Origin: SG8-39 sp041558415
GTDB lineage: Bacteria; Pseudomonadota; Gammaproteobacteria; Burkholderiales; SG8-39
Assembly (NCBI GenBank): GCA_041558415.1
Contig: JBFFEY010000011.1
Span: 15,152-79,151, forward strand
Length of the DNA: 64,000 nucleotides
Direction of reading: 5' to 3'
The notes below the pieces were generated by a model. It was not told the DNA's origin. It was given only the letters and a program-made list of their open reading frames with translations, and made no database searches. A program made the position numbers and the translations under genes. Of this stretch, positions 47,588 to 56,532 are shown one piece after another (the stretch's first letter is position 1; every line of letters begins with the position of its first letter).

Positions 47588-49133
47588 CGCGAGCCTCGGT
47601 ATCGAGGCCCTGTTCCAGCGCTACGGGCCTGCGTACCGCTGGCTGGTGACCGTCGGCGGGCTGCTCGGCGCGATGTCGATGGTGCTTTCGTCGACGATGA
47701 TCAACGTCGCGGTGCCGAGCATCATGGGCGCCTTCGGCATCGGCCAGGATCTCGCGCAGTGGGCGGCGACCGCGTTCCTCGCGACCATGGTGGCAAGCCA
47801 GCTGCTAAACGCCTGGGCGGTGGAGGCCTTCGGCCAGCGCATCACGTTCTGCCTCGCCTTGCTGATCTTCGTGCTCGGCGCGCTGATCGGCGCCAACGCG
47901 ACCAGCATCGAGACGCTGATCGCGGGGCGCGTGCTGCAGGGCTTTTCCGCGGGCCTGGTGCAGCCGCTGGTGATGGCGACGGTGGTGGCGGTATTTCCCG
48001 CCGAGCGGCGCGGCATGGCCGTGAGCCTTTACTCGGTGGGCGTCACCATGGCGCCGAGCTTCGGTCCCTGGATCGGCGGCCTGGCGATCGATGCCATGAA
48101 CTGGCGCCAGATCTTCATGGTGCCGCTGCCGCTGGTGGGGCTGGCTTTCCTGCTCGGGCTGGTGCTCATGCCGTCGAAGAAGCTCTCGCGCCGGCTGCCG
48201 AAGTTCGACTGGAGCGGCTACGCGCTGCTCACGCTCGCGCTGATGTGCGTGATGAGCGTGATCGGCAACGGCCAGCGCTGGGGGTGGAGCTCCGACCGCA
48301 GCGCCACCTTTCTCGTCGTCGGCCTGGCCGCAGCGGCGCTGTTCACCCTGCTCCAACTGCGTTCGAAAAACCCCCTGCTCGACGTCAGCCTGTTCGCCGA
48401 CCTGCGCTTCACCGCGGCGATGGGCATCGCTTTTGCCTTCGGCGCGGGCAACTTCGCCACCAACTACGCCATCCCGGTGTTCATGCAGACCGTACAGGGC
48501 TTCACGCCGACCGAGGCCGGCTTCGTACTGGTGCCCGCCGGCATCCTGCTGGTGACGATGATCCCGGGCGTCGGTCGGCTCGCCGACACGCTGCCTTCGC
48601 ACCTGCCGATCATGCTCGGTTGCGTGCTGTTCTCGCTCGCCGGCTGGCTGCTGTCCGATACCGACGTCAACACCGCGTTCTGGACCATGGCCGGCTTCGC
48701 CATCGTCAGCCGCATCGCGCTCGGCCTGGTGATGCCGAACCTCGGCAAGGTGGCGATGAGCACGGTGCCGGCCGGCAAGCTGAACCAGGGCGCCGGCACC
48801 TACAACTTCATCCGCCAGATGGGCGGCGCCTTCGGCGTCGCCCTGACGGCGGTCGCGATCGAGCTGCGCACCGCGCGCCACGCCGACCTGCTGACCGCGA
48901 CACAAACGCCGGCCAACGTGCAGACCCGCGAACTGCTCGATCGCGTCGCCGAGCTGCTCGCCCGCGGCGGGCTGCCGGAATCGCTGCTGCAGCCCGGCGC
49001 GCTCGACTACCTCGGCCGCGTACTCTACGCGCAAGCGCTCGGCCTCGGCTTCCAGGACGCGTACTTCTTCATCTGCTTCGCCTTCGCGCTCGCCCTCGTG
49101 CCGGCCTGGTTCCTCGGGCGGGCGGGGCGCTAG
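47571..49133 (+). CDS. EmrB-type DHA2-family MFS multidrug efflux transporter
   Basis: A 520-residue transporter with 14 predicted helices. The motif MVLSSTMINVAVPSIMGAFGIGQDLAQWAATAFLATM is typical of helix 1 and 2 of DHA2 pumps, followed by GRVLQGFSAGLVQPLVMA (motif C region). The start is a TTG at 47571 inside the adaptor gene, so translation is coupled. Together they form an EmrAB-like pump; the substrate is unknown. A link to the methyltransferase 77 bases upstream of the pair is only suggested by order. Confidence 0.92.
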   Translation: MPPAVDASLGIEALFQRYGPAYRWLVTVGGLLGAMSMVLSSTMINVAVPSIMGAFGIGQDLAQWAATAFLATMVASQLLNAWAVEAFGQRITFCLALLIFVLGALIGANATSIETLIAGRVLQGFSAGLVQPLVMATVVAVFPAERRGMAVSLYSVGVTMAPSFGPWIGGLAIDAMNWRQIFMVPLPLVGLAFLLGLVLMPSKKLSRRLPKFDWSGYALLTLALMCVMSVIGNGQRWGWSSDRSATFLVVGLAAAALFTLLQLRSKNPLLDVSLFADLRFTAAMGIAFAFGAGNFATNYAIPVFMQTVQGFTPTEAGFVLVPAGILLVTMIPGVGRLADTLPSHLPIMLGCVLFSLAGWLLSDTDVNTAFWTMAGFAIVSRIALGLVMPNLGKVAMSTVPAGKLNQGAGTYNFIRQMGGAFGVALTAVAIELRTARHADLLTATQTPANVQTRELLDRVAELLARGGLPESLLQPGALDYLGRVLYAQALGLGFQDAYFFICFAFALALVPAWFLGRAGR

Positions 49134-49140
49134 CGCGCGA

Positions 49141-49157
49141 GGGGTCAGACCCCAATT
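49141..49157. repeat. REP-like palindrome fragment
   Basis: GGGGTCAGACCCCAATT lies just after the efflux stop codon. This core (GGGGTCAGACCCC) recurs in many betaproteobacterial genomes as part of REP/transposon-linked repeats. Only one copy was noticed here, so the assignment rests on recall. Confidence 0.4.
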
Positions 49158-49257
49158 ACGCCGCTGCCAGGCGCCCCACATCAGGGGCCCCGACGTCGCA
49201 GCCTGCCCGCGGCTCATCGCTTTAGCCGTTGCTCGCCCATCGTGCATGCCGCGGCAT

Positions 49258-49998
49258 TCACGGTGTCTTCGCCGCACCGGCGCGATGCGGCAGGCAACCA
49301 TCGGCGTCGCGCGGCGCAGGGCGCGCCACACTCACCACCGCGCGCTTCAGGTCGCGCAAGTCGGGGCGCAACGCGAGCGTCCAGTCTGCCCCGGAGCGCG
49401 ATTCCCGCACGCTGAGGTGGGTACCCGAGGCCTGCAGCCTGAAGTCGTCCTCGTGCGCGGGAAATCCGCTCACCGCATCGACGCCGTAGGTTTCACGGTA
49501 GCGCCGCACCGCCTCCGTGTCGCGCGCACTCACTTCCCAGACCAGCGCCGTGTCGACCGGCGCCATCGCCACGAGACGCAGGTCGCGCACCTCGGTCGAC
49601 AGATATTCGCGGTGACCGACGACGCCGACCATGAAGACGTGCCGCAGGAACGGGCCGTCGCGATGCCGGCCGAGCAGCACGCCCTGCACGTCCCAGCGCC
49701 CTGCGCCGGTTTCGACGTCCAGCACGCCGAAGCGAATGCGCGCCGGCCGCGGTACGTTCGGCGAGCGCAGCCGGCGCAGCTCGGAGAGCACCGCGGCATC
49801 GCCGTTGCCCGCCGTCGCGATGTATTGGCAAAGCCGCGCCTGCCAGACAGCGAGCAGTTGCTGCGTCGTCGCCTCGTTTAACGCGCCGGTGCTGCCGCGC
49901 GGCACGACCACGGTCTGCGACGAGCGCGTCGCGCAGCCGGCCAGCAGCGCGACCAGCAGCAGCCCGACGAAAATGACCCGCCTGCGCCCGGCGAACAT
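49258..49998 (-). CDS. Predicted lipoprotein of unknown function
   Basis: A 246-residue protein. MFAGRRRVIFVGLLLVALLAGC gives a signal with lipobox Cys at 22. The mature part is mixed alpha/beta (LLAVWQARLCQYIATAGNGDAAVLSELRRLRSPNVPRPARIRFGVLDVETGAGRWDVQGVLLG) and shows no known catalytic motif. It starts 2 nt after the stop of the ankyrin-repeat gene, so both exported proteins are probably made together. I do not recognise a family. Confidence 0.8.
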   Translation of the reverse strand: MFAGRRRVIFVGLLLVALLAGCATRSSQTVVVPRGSTGALNEATTQQLLAVWQARLCQYIATAGNGDAAVLSELRRLRSPNVPRPARIRFGVLDVETGAGRWDVQGVLLGRHRDGPFLRHVFMVGVVGHREYLSTEVRDLRLVAMAPVDTALVWEVSARDTEAVRRYRETYGVDAVSGFPAHEDDFRLQASGTHLSVRESRSGADWTLALRPDLRDLKRAVVSVARPAPRDADGCLPHRAGAAKTP

Positions 49999-49999
49999 C

Positions 50000-51700
50000 T
50001 CAGCGCCCCCGGCTCGCCGCGAGGCGCCGTTGCGCCGCCGGCTGATAGCTCGCCAGCCATTCGCCCAGCGCCACATTGCCGGCGCGCGCCGCAAGCTGTG
50101 CCGGTGTGCGCCGCAGGTAGCGCGCGCCGCGGTCGGCGCCATGGTCTAGCAGCAGCGCCGCCAGTGCGCGATCGCCCTGCAGGATCGCCTGGTGCAGCGG
50201 CATGCGGCCGAACTGATCGCGCGCGTTCACAGTCGCGCCGGCCTCGAGCAGGGCCTGCACGCTCGCGGCCTCGCCGCTCTCAACCGCAAGGTGCAGCGGC
50301 ATTGTGCCGTAACGGTCGCCTGCACCGGGGTCGGCGCCGTGGCGCAGCAGCCGCGCGATCACCGCCGCGTGCCCACCGCGCGCCGCGGCGTGCAGCGGCG
50401 CCTCGCCGTCGATGTCGCGCGCGTTCGGGTTCTCCGCCGCGTCGATCAGCTGCCGCACCGTGTCGAGCTGCCCCTCGCGCGCGGCCCACCACAATGCCGT
50501 TCGGCCGAAGCGGTCGCTGCCCGGCCAGCTGCCCGCGGGTGCGCTCGCCGCTGCGTCATCAGGGCGCGCCGCGCCGCCCTCGAAACAGGTCGTCGCGATG
50601 CTGACGCGGTCGGGCCCGTCGTTGCGGTAGCCGTAGGGCTCGCCGTAGAAGGTCGAAAGGTCTTGCTCCAGCGCCTCGAACTGCTCGCGCGTGCGCAGCC
50701 GGCCGCGCGCATCGCGATACCAGTCGAGCAGGTCGTAGCAGCGCTCGCGCAGAACCGCCTGCACGCGCTCCCCGACCGGGCCGAGGTAGCCGTTCGGGTT
50801 GAGCGCCTCGTTGAAGTGCGGCGTGACGAAGACGGCGAAGAAGTCCGAGCCGGGCTGCACGCGGTTGCCGAGCCGCCAGTAGACGCCGTCGCGCTCGAGC
50901 ATGGGCGGCAGCGGCCGCTCGCCGATGCGCACCGGCTCGGTGAGGTTGCGATAGAACTTAAACCCGGCATAGTCCGCCGCGAGATCGCCATTCGAGCGGA
51001 TGCCGGTGCTGATCGTGCCGAGAAAGCCGTTCTCGGAGAGGAACGGGTTGGCGCCGGCCGACACGTCGACCGTGCGCGTCAGCGCCTGCGCCTCGTCCAG
51101 CCCCTCGGCGCGCGCCTCGAGGTATTCGGCATGGTAGATCCTGCCGAGGTGGAAAAAGTGCAGGAACTTGTCGGTGCCGAACAGCGTGCCGCCGACGTTC
51201 ACCGAAGAGCTGCGGAAGAAGGTGCGCACGAACTTGGTGATGTCGATGAGCAGCAGCGGGTCGTCGTAGATCAGCTGCTCCGGGCGGTAGACGACGACCA
51301 GCCCCGGGTAGCGCATGCGCGTCGTTTCGACGCCCAGCTCGGCGTCCAGCATCTCGTTGGTGGGCATCGCGGCGAAGACTTCGTACCAGACCTGACCGGC
51401 GATGAACCCGGGGGACTGGTACCAGCTGGTGTCCCAGGTCGGTTTGCCGTTCGCCAGCGACTTGCGGATTTCCGCGTTCGTCGTCTGCACCGCCGCGGCG
51501 ATGGCATCGTGCACCATGCGCGAGAAGTGCAGGCGCAGGTCGGCGAATTCCTGGCCGAGCGGCAGCGTGTACTGATCGGTCTCGTGCGCGTCGGCGCTCG
51601 GCGACAGCGCGGCGATAAGGCCGAGCGAGATCACTGCCAGAAGATGCTTCAAGGTCGGGCGCCGAACGCTCGACACGGCCTGCAGTGGGCGCATACGCAT
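50000..51700 (-). CDS. Exported ankyrin-repeat protein with unknown N-terminal domain
   Basis: A 566-residue protein. The signal peptide ends near SADAHET. Residues about 35-385 form a domain I do not recognise (GQEFADLRLHFSRMVHDAIAAAV, SGIRSNGDLAADYAGFKFYRNL, HFNEALNPNGYLGP). The C-terminal third has about four or five ankyrin repeats (GRTALWWAAREGQLDTVRQL, GEAPLHAAARGGHAAVIARL, TMPLHLAVESGEAASVQALL). Ankyrin repeats bind protein partners, probably periplasmic here. Cotranscribed with the lipoprotein gene. MRMRPLQAVSSVRRPT is the chosen start at 51700; 51694 is also possible. Confidence 0.82.
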   Translation of the reverse strand: MRMRPLQAVSSVRRPTLKHLLAVISLGLIAALSPSADAHETDQYTLPLGQEFADLRLHFSRMVHDAIAAAVQTTNAEIRKSLANGKPTWDTSWYQSPGFIAGQVWYEVFAAMPTNEMLDAELGVETTRMRYPGLVVVYRPEQLIYDDPLLLIDITKFVRTFFRSSSVNVGGTLFGTDKFLHFFHLGRIYHAEYLEARAEGLDEAQALTRTVDVSAGANPFLSENGFLGTISTGIRSNGDLAADYAGFKFYRNLTEPVRIGERPLPPMLERDGVYWRLGNRVQPGSDFFAVFVTPHFNEALNPNGYLGPVGERVQAVLRERCYDLLDWYRDARGRLRTREQFEALEQDLSTFYGEPYGYRNDGPDRVSIATTCFEGGAARPDDAAASAPAGSWPGSDRFGRTALWWAAREGQLDTVRQLIDAAENPNARDIDGEAPLHAAARGGHAAVIARLLRHGADPGAGDRYGTMPLHLAVESGEAASVQALLEAGATVNARDQFGRMPLHQAILQGDRALAALLLDHGADRGARYLRRTPAQLAARAGNVALGEWLASYQPAAQRRLAASRGR

Positions 51701-51764
51701 CGCGATCTCGAGTTTGCCAGAAACGCGACGCGGCGGTCGCGCCGCGCAGCAGCGCGTCCTTCGC

Positions 51765-53180
51765 CTACGTTCGCAGGAAGGCGAGCACTTCCTCCACGAA
51801 GCGGCCGAACGCGGGATCGTGCTCGAGAAGCATATGGTTCTTGCTCTGCAGGGGCACCAGTCGCGCTCCGGGAATCCCCGCCGCCATGCGGCGCCCCAGG
51901 TCGAATGGCGCGCGCGCGTCATCGCGGGCGTGCAGCACCAGGGTCGGCACCCTGACTCGCGACAGCAGCGGCGCCACGTCGACGTCGGCGACCGCCTGCA
52001 GATAGCGCACCGCGTTCTCGGGCGAGGTCGCGCGTCGCTGCAGCTCGTTGAACCAGTCGACCTGCTCGCGGCTCGCCTCCGGCATGAATTGCGAGGTGAA
52101 CATCTGGCGAAAGGCCGGGTTGTCCTGGCCCCAGCCGAGCCGCGTCAGCGTCAGCATCGCGGCGAAAGCCTCCTTCTGGCTCTCTGGGGCTGCCCGCCGA
52201 TTGATGCCTTGTGCGAAGCCGCCGTACAGCACGAGCTGCGACACGCGCTCGGGATGGCGCACCGCATACGCGATCGACACCGAGCAGCCCTGCGAGATAC
52301 CGAGCAGCGCGAAGCGCTCGACCCCGGCGGCGTCCACCACGGTTTCCAGATCGCCGACCCAGGCGTCGAACGAAATGTCCTCGACGTCCCAGTCCGACAG
52401 GCCGTTGGCGCGCGCGTCGTAGCGCAGCAGCGTGTGCTCCCTCGAGAGCGTGGTCCACAGGTGCCGCCGCGTAGGGCTCTCCATCTCGTATTCGAGGTGC
52501 GTCATCCAGTTGCCGGTCTTCACCAGTGGCGGACCGCTGCCGATCGACGCGTAGGCCAGCTGCACGCCGTCGCGCGCCGTGCAGAAGCGGATGTCCTGCT
52601 CGACGACGTCGGCCGCCGCGGCGGGCGTCGAGGCGGGCGCCGGGCCCGCCGCGCGCTTGACGCGGAATGCGCGCACCGGCTCGGCGATGTTCTTCACCTT
52701 TTGCTCGCCCAGGTCTTCAAACGCCGCGACGACCTTGCCGCGCACGGCACCGCGTATCGAATCCGAGACCGCGACGCCGCCCGGCTCGGCGAGCCCCTCC
52801 AGCCGCGCGGCGATGTTGACGCCATCGCCGTAGACCGTGCCGTCGGCCTTTTCGAGCACGTCGCCGAGGTGAACGCCGACGCGAAACCGCAGGCGCCTGT
52901 CTTCCGGCACTGAAGCCGATGCCGCAGCGAGTGCCTGCTGCACGGCGAGCGCGGCCGACACCGCCCCCGAGGCGGTGTCGAACACCGCCAGCACCGAGTC
53001 ACCGGCCATGTCGATCACCCGGCCCTGGTTGGCTTCGATCGCCTCGCGGAAGTCGGCTCGCGCGGCCTCGAGCGCGGCCACGGTCGCTCGGTCGTCGGCC
53101 GCCATGAGGCGCGAATAGCCAGCGGCATCCGCAGCCAGAATCGCCGCCAGCTTTCTGTGATCGCCGCCGCTCATCGCCAT
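51765..53180 (-). CDS. Class III adenylate/guanylate cyclase fused to an alpha/beta hydrolase
   Basis: A 471-residue two-domain protein. Residues about 8-175 are a nucleotide cyclase catalytic domain: LAAILAADAAGYSRLM (metal Asp18), DMAGDSVLAVF (second metal Asp) and VGVHLGDVLEKADGTVYGDGVNIAARLEG. After a Pro/Ala linker, about 200-465 are an alpha/beta hydrolase with nucleophile GISQGC, acid DARAPF-type strand and QSKNHMLLEHDPAFG carrying the catalytic His. Similar fusions are common in some proteobacteria; the role is unknown. ATG at 53180 is used. Confidence 0.9.
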   Translation of the reverse strand: MAMSGGDHRKLAAILAADAAGYSRLMAADDRATVAALEAARADFREAIEANQGRVIDMAGDSVLAVFDTASGAVSAALAVQQALAAASASVPEDRRLRFRVGVHLGDVLEKADGTVYGDGVNIAARLEGLAEPGGVAVSDSIRGAVRGKVVAAFEDLGEQKVKNIAEPVRAFRVKRAAGPAPASTPAAAADVVEQDIRFCTARDGVQLAYASIGSGPPLVKTGNWMTHLEYEMESPTRRHLWTTLSREHTLLRYDARANGLSDWDVEDISFDAWVGDLETVVDAAGVERFALLGISQGCSVSIAYAVRHPERVSQLVLYGGFAQGINRRAAPESQKEAFAAMLTLTRLGWGQDNPAFRQMFTSQFMPEASREQVDWFNELQRRATSPENAVRYLQAVADVDVAPLLSRVRVPTLVLHARDDARAPFDLGRRMAAGIPGARLVPLQSKNHMLLEHDPAFGRFVEEVLAFLRT

Positions 53181-53429
53181 CGCTTCCCTGCAAACCGCGC
53201 TTTGCGCGGATGGTACTACCGCCTGCGCGGGAAGACCGTAGCGCCGGCCTTTGGTGCGGCACGACCTGCGATTTTTCGGATTCGGCGGCGAAAACACGTC
53301 CTGCGGCGGCGCAAAACGCGTCGTTTTTGGCGTTTTTTAACGACGCAACCGAAACACCCCACACCAGAAACTGTCCCGCTCTGCCAGAATACGGGCCACA
53401 CACACGAGTGGCCGCACGGACATTCCGTT

Positions 53430-54140
53430 TTGCCGAATCTGGTCTACCACTTCAAGTTTCCGGACGGCCACGCGGAATCGCTGCGCGTCAGCGTATCGGC
53501 CGACGAGGCCTCGAAGGCGCCGCCGCCCTGGACCGCGCTTTCTTTCCAGCAATGCAGCAACTGCCCGCTCTCGCCGGAGCAGACGCCGCACTGCCCGATG
53601 GCGGTGCGCATGGTGCCGCTCGTCGAGCTGTTCGGCAAAGTGCGCTCCTACGAGGAAGTGACCGCGGAGGTGGAGTCGGAAGAGCGCACCGTCAGCAAGC
53701 GCACCACCGTGCAGCGCGTGCTGCGCTCGATCATGGGGCTGCTCTCGGCGACCAGCGACTGCCCGCACGTCGCCTTTCTCAAGCCGATGGCGCACTTCCA
53801 CCTGCCGTTCTCGAGCGCCGAGGAAACCGTCTACCGCGTCGCCTCGACCTACCTGCTCGCGCAGTACTTCCGCAAGCAGCAGGGCCAGCCGGCGGATTCC
53901 GGGCTCGAAGGCCTCAAGGCGCACTACCACGCGCTGCAGCAGGTCAACGCGGCGATGGCAAAGCGCCTCGCGGAAATCAGCGCGCACGACGCGGAGCGCA
54001 ACGGCGACAGCCACGTCAACGCGCTGGTGCTGCTCGACGTCTTCGCGCAGTCGCTGCCCGATTCGATCGACGCGCAGCTCGAGGAGCTGCGGCCGGCGTT
54101 TCAGGCGATCGCACAGGCGGGCGACACGCCTTCGATCTGA
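53430..54140 (+). CDS. Conserved hypothetical protein with Cys-rich CxxC motif
   Basis: A 236-residue cytosolic-looking protein. It starts VYHFKFPDGHAESLRVSVS. Then FQQCSNCPLSPEQTPHCPMAVRMVPLVELFGKVRSYEEVTAEVE has CxxC and a third and fourth Cys that could bind metal, and SDCPHVAFLKPMAHFHLPFSSAEETVYRVASTYLLAQYFRK is a conserved-looking block. I believe this is the DUF6901 family but am not certain. A TTG at 53430 is the likely start; there is no suitable ATG. The 250 bases upstream lead to the divergent cyclase gene and contain an AT-rich run near 53330. Confidence 0.72.
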   Translation: MPNLVYHFKFPDGHAESLRVSVSADEASKAPPPWTALSFQQCSNCPLSPEQTPHCPMAVRMVPLVELFGKVRSYEEVTAEVESEERTVSKRTTVQRVLRSIMGLLSATSDCPHVAFLKPMAHFHLPFSSAEETVYRVASTYLLAQYFRKQQGQPADSGLEGLKAHYHALQQVNAAMAKRLAEISAHDAERNGDSHVNALVLLDVFAQSLPDSIDAQLEELRPAFQAIAQAGDTPSI

Positions 54141-54146
54141 GGGCCC

Positions 54147-54173
54147 GCCGCCCGGCATGCGTCGCCGGGCGGC
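54147..54173. terminator. Perfect 10-bp hairpin between convergent genes
   Basis: GCCGCCCGGC-ATGCGTC-GCCGGGCGGC lies between the hypothetical gene and the protease, 6 bases after the plus-strand stop and 20 before the minus-strand stop. No T-tract follows on either strand, so a shared terminator or mRNA-stabilising hairpin are both possible. Confidence 0.55.
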
Positions 54174-54193
54174 TGCAAACGACGGAACAGAAA

Positions 54194-56116
54194 TTATTTG
54201 TTGGGCTTGCCGCCGCCCTTGCCGCCACCGCCGTTGCCGCCACCGCCGTTGCCGCCACCGGTCACGTCGACAGGGGCACTCCAGTCGCTCCAGAGCACGC
54301 CGCCGTCAGTGGCCACCGCGCCGACCCGGTAGCGGAACGTTCCCTCGCCTGAGGCGTCGATGGTCTCGGTTGTACCGGTGCCCGTCCAGATCGTGGTCAG
54401 GCTCTGCCAGACGTCGCGCTTGGCATGCCGTTTTTCGCGTTGCAGCTCGACCTGCCCGCCATAGTCCCAGGTCACCGTGGCCGTGCCATCCGCGTTGTCG
54501 ATGACCGACAAAATCATCGGTGCCGGCGTTGGTTCCGGCGGTGGCGGCGGTGCGGAGACGCTGGTGAGCGCACCGGCCAGGTTCAAGCGGCCGTGTACTG
54601 ACCAGGCGCGCATGTTCTGATTGTTCGCCCCCGTGGCATCGGCACCGCTCTCCAGTTGCTGGCGCACGATCTGGTTGCATTTGACGCCGTCGGCATCCTG
54701 GCAGCTTGCCGGGTCCGCCAAACCCGACGGAAACAGGTGGCTCCACACCAGGGCCGCTGCTCCGGCGACGTGCGGGCTCGCCATCGAGGTGCCCGAATAC
54801 CAGTCCAGGCAGGCATCGCTGTTCGGATCGAACACGAACCCATAGAGCTCGGCGTAGAACACGCAGAGCTCGTTGGGCACCGTCGAGATGATGTGTTCGC
54901 CGGGCGCCAGGATCGATACCCAGTCGTCCGAATCCCGGCTGAAGGTGGAAAACGAGGCCAGGTTGTCGTGGTGGTCGGTGGCGCCAACGGCGATGACCCT
55001 GTCGTAGGCGGCCGGGTACGACCGCACGGTGTTGCCGCCATTACCGGCGGCGGCGACCAGCACCACGCCTTTGCCCCAAGCGTAGTCGACGGCATCACTC
55101 TCGGTCTGCGTGAAGCCGCCCAGGCCGAGCGGATCGCCGTTCTCGTCCACCTCGTCGCTGGCGTAGCTCATGTTGATCACGTGGTAGCCGTTGTCCGCGG
55201 CATAGGTAATCGCTGCGGCAGACGACGAGACCGGGCAGATGCCCACGATCTGCCAGATTTCGTACGGCGGCAAGAGGTCGATGTAGTACGCGTAGCAGGT
55301 CTTCAGGCTACCGATCGAACTATTGTGGCCCACGCCTGCGATGCCGATGCCGTTGTCGCTCGCCGCCGCCGCGATTCCGGCCACATGCGTACCGTGCGAG
55401 ACGACGTCATCGAGCGTGATCGGACTGCCGTCGTAGTTGCTGCTGTACTGCGAGACGAAGTTCTGCTCCTCGATACACTTCGGCGGGCGTTGCGTGACGA
55501 GGTCGGGTTCCGTCATGAATTCGAGGCTGCCGCCGGGCCGAGTCTGCGACCGGCAATCGACACCTGTATCCAGAATCGCGATCTTGACGCTAGGATTTCC
55601 CTTCGTCTTGTCCCAGGCCTCGGGCGCATCGATATCGGCATCCGGAGTTCCCTGCACCTGCACGGCACCCAGCAGCGGGTCGGGAACCGTGTGCAGCTGG
55701 CCCACATTGTTGAGCGCCCACTGCTCGTCGAAATATTGGTTCGTGGTGACGCCGGGATCTCTACCCTCGTTCGGAATGTACAGAACGCGGTAGTAATCGG
55801 GTTCGGCGTACTCGACGTTGGGATTGCGCTCGAACACAGCGATGTTTTGCAAGACCGTGCCCGCGGGCACGCGTAGCACGTGCACCCCCAGGCCCGGAAT
55901 GGTTCTCAGCGACCCCGCGCCCGTTTGCTGCGTAAGCGCGCCGATGTCGGCAGCTGCCGCGCCCGGCTTGAATTTGACGAGAATGCGGTCCGGCGCGAAC
56001 GCCGGCACCTTGCCCGCAATCGAGATTCTTTCCGCGCTGACACGCGTCGGCATGATGAGCAACGCGGCCAGCAATGCGGCGTATGCAACGGAAATGAAAC
56101 GATTCCTGTGGCCCAT
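54194..56116 (-). CDS. Secreted subtilisin-like (S8) serine protease
   Basis: A 640-residue exported protease. Signal peptide about 1-28, inhibitor I9-like propeptide about 35-110, then the S8 catalytic domain: Asp183 in ILDTGVD, His241 in HGTHVAGI, oxyanion Asn359 in AAAGNGG and Ser444 in SGTSMASPHVAG. A fibronectin-III-like domain follows (about 540-615) and a Gly-rich tail, GGGNGGGGNGGGGKGGGKPNK, that could be a flexible spacer. The start is preceded by GGGAGGG. The tail is encoded by a short tandem repeat at 54205-54262. Confidence 0.93.
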   Translation of the reverse strand: MGHRNRFISVAYAALLAALLIMPTRVSAERISIAGKVPAFAPDRILVKFKPGAAAADIGALTQQTGAGSLRTIPGLGVHVLRVPAGTVLQNIAVFERNPNVEYAEPDYYRVLYIPNEGRDPGVTTNQYFDEQWALNNVGQLHTVPDPLLGAVQVQGTPDADIDAPEAWDKTKGNPSVKIAILDTGVDCRSQTRPGGSLEFMTEPDLVTQRPPKCIEEQNFVSQYSSNYDGSPITLDDVVSHGTHVAGIAAAASDNGIGIAGVGHNSSIGSLKTCYAYYIDLLPPYEIWQIVGICPVSSSAAAITYAADNGYHVINMSYASDEVDENGDPLGLGGFTQTESDAVDYAWGKGVVLVAAAGNGGNTVRSYPAAYDRVIAVGATDHHDNLASFSTFSRDSDDWVSILAPGEHIISTVPNELCVFYAELYGFVFDPNSDACLDWYSGTSMASPHVAGAAALVWSHLFPSGLADPASCQDADGVKCNQIVRQQLESGADATGANNQNMRAWSVHGRLNLAGALTSVSAPPPPPEPTPAPMILSVIDNADGTATVTWDYGGQVELQREKRHAKRDVWQSLTTIWTGTGTTETIDASGEGTFRYRVGAVATDGGVLWSDWSAPVDVTGGGNGGGGNGGGGKGGGKPNK

Positions 56117-56532
56117 GCGGATCCCTCCCTGCTGATGAATCGGCAATCCACCCCTCTACGCCAGCGGCAGAGGGTTGGCTGCCGTGCATTTGCGCTTTCA
56201 CTATCGGCTTCACGCAGTCATCAAAAAGTGTAAGAACCCATGGCAGAGCCGCATGTGCATTTGTGCCCGCGCGTCTTCGATGGAGAAAGTTTCCGCGCCG
56301 CCTCGTGACGGCATCGAGCCGAAACTGCGGTAATTTTTCCGCATTGCGCGAGCTTTATCGTTTCGTCCTCTGCCGCGCTTGGGCTTGCGTTTACGGCAGC
56401 CGCATGACGGCGCGCGCCCGGCCAAAAAAAAGGCCCAGCATTCGCTGGGCCTTCGACGTGACTGGCGCGGCGGTCGAATCTACGGCCGTGACCACCCGGT
56501 TCGCGGCCGCCTTGTGTCTGTCGCGCCGCCGA
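56117..56532. other. Gene-free stretch between the protease and the cupredoxin-like gene
   Basis: 416 bases. It should hold the promoter of the protease in its right half and of nothing else on that strand; the left third is moderately AT-rich (around 56160-56240). The cupredoxin gene's terminator is at 56424-56453. No conserved coding frame is visible. Confidence 0.6.
56424..56453 (-). terminator. Rho-independent terminator of the cupredoxin-like gene
   Basis: On the minus strand, AAGGCCCAGC-GAAT-GCTGGGCCTT is a perfect 10-bp stem followed by a run of T. It begins 80 nt after the stop of the cupredoxin-like gene. Confidence 0.9.

Noticed and set aside
49141..49157. Insertion sequence end
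   Set aside because: There is no transposase or matching inverted end nearby; only a short palindrome is seen.
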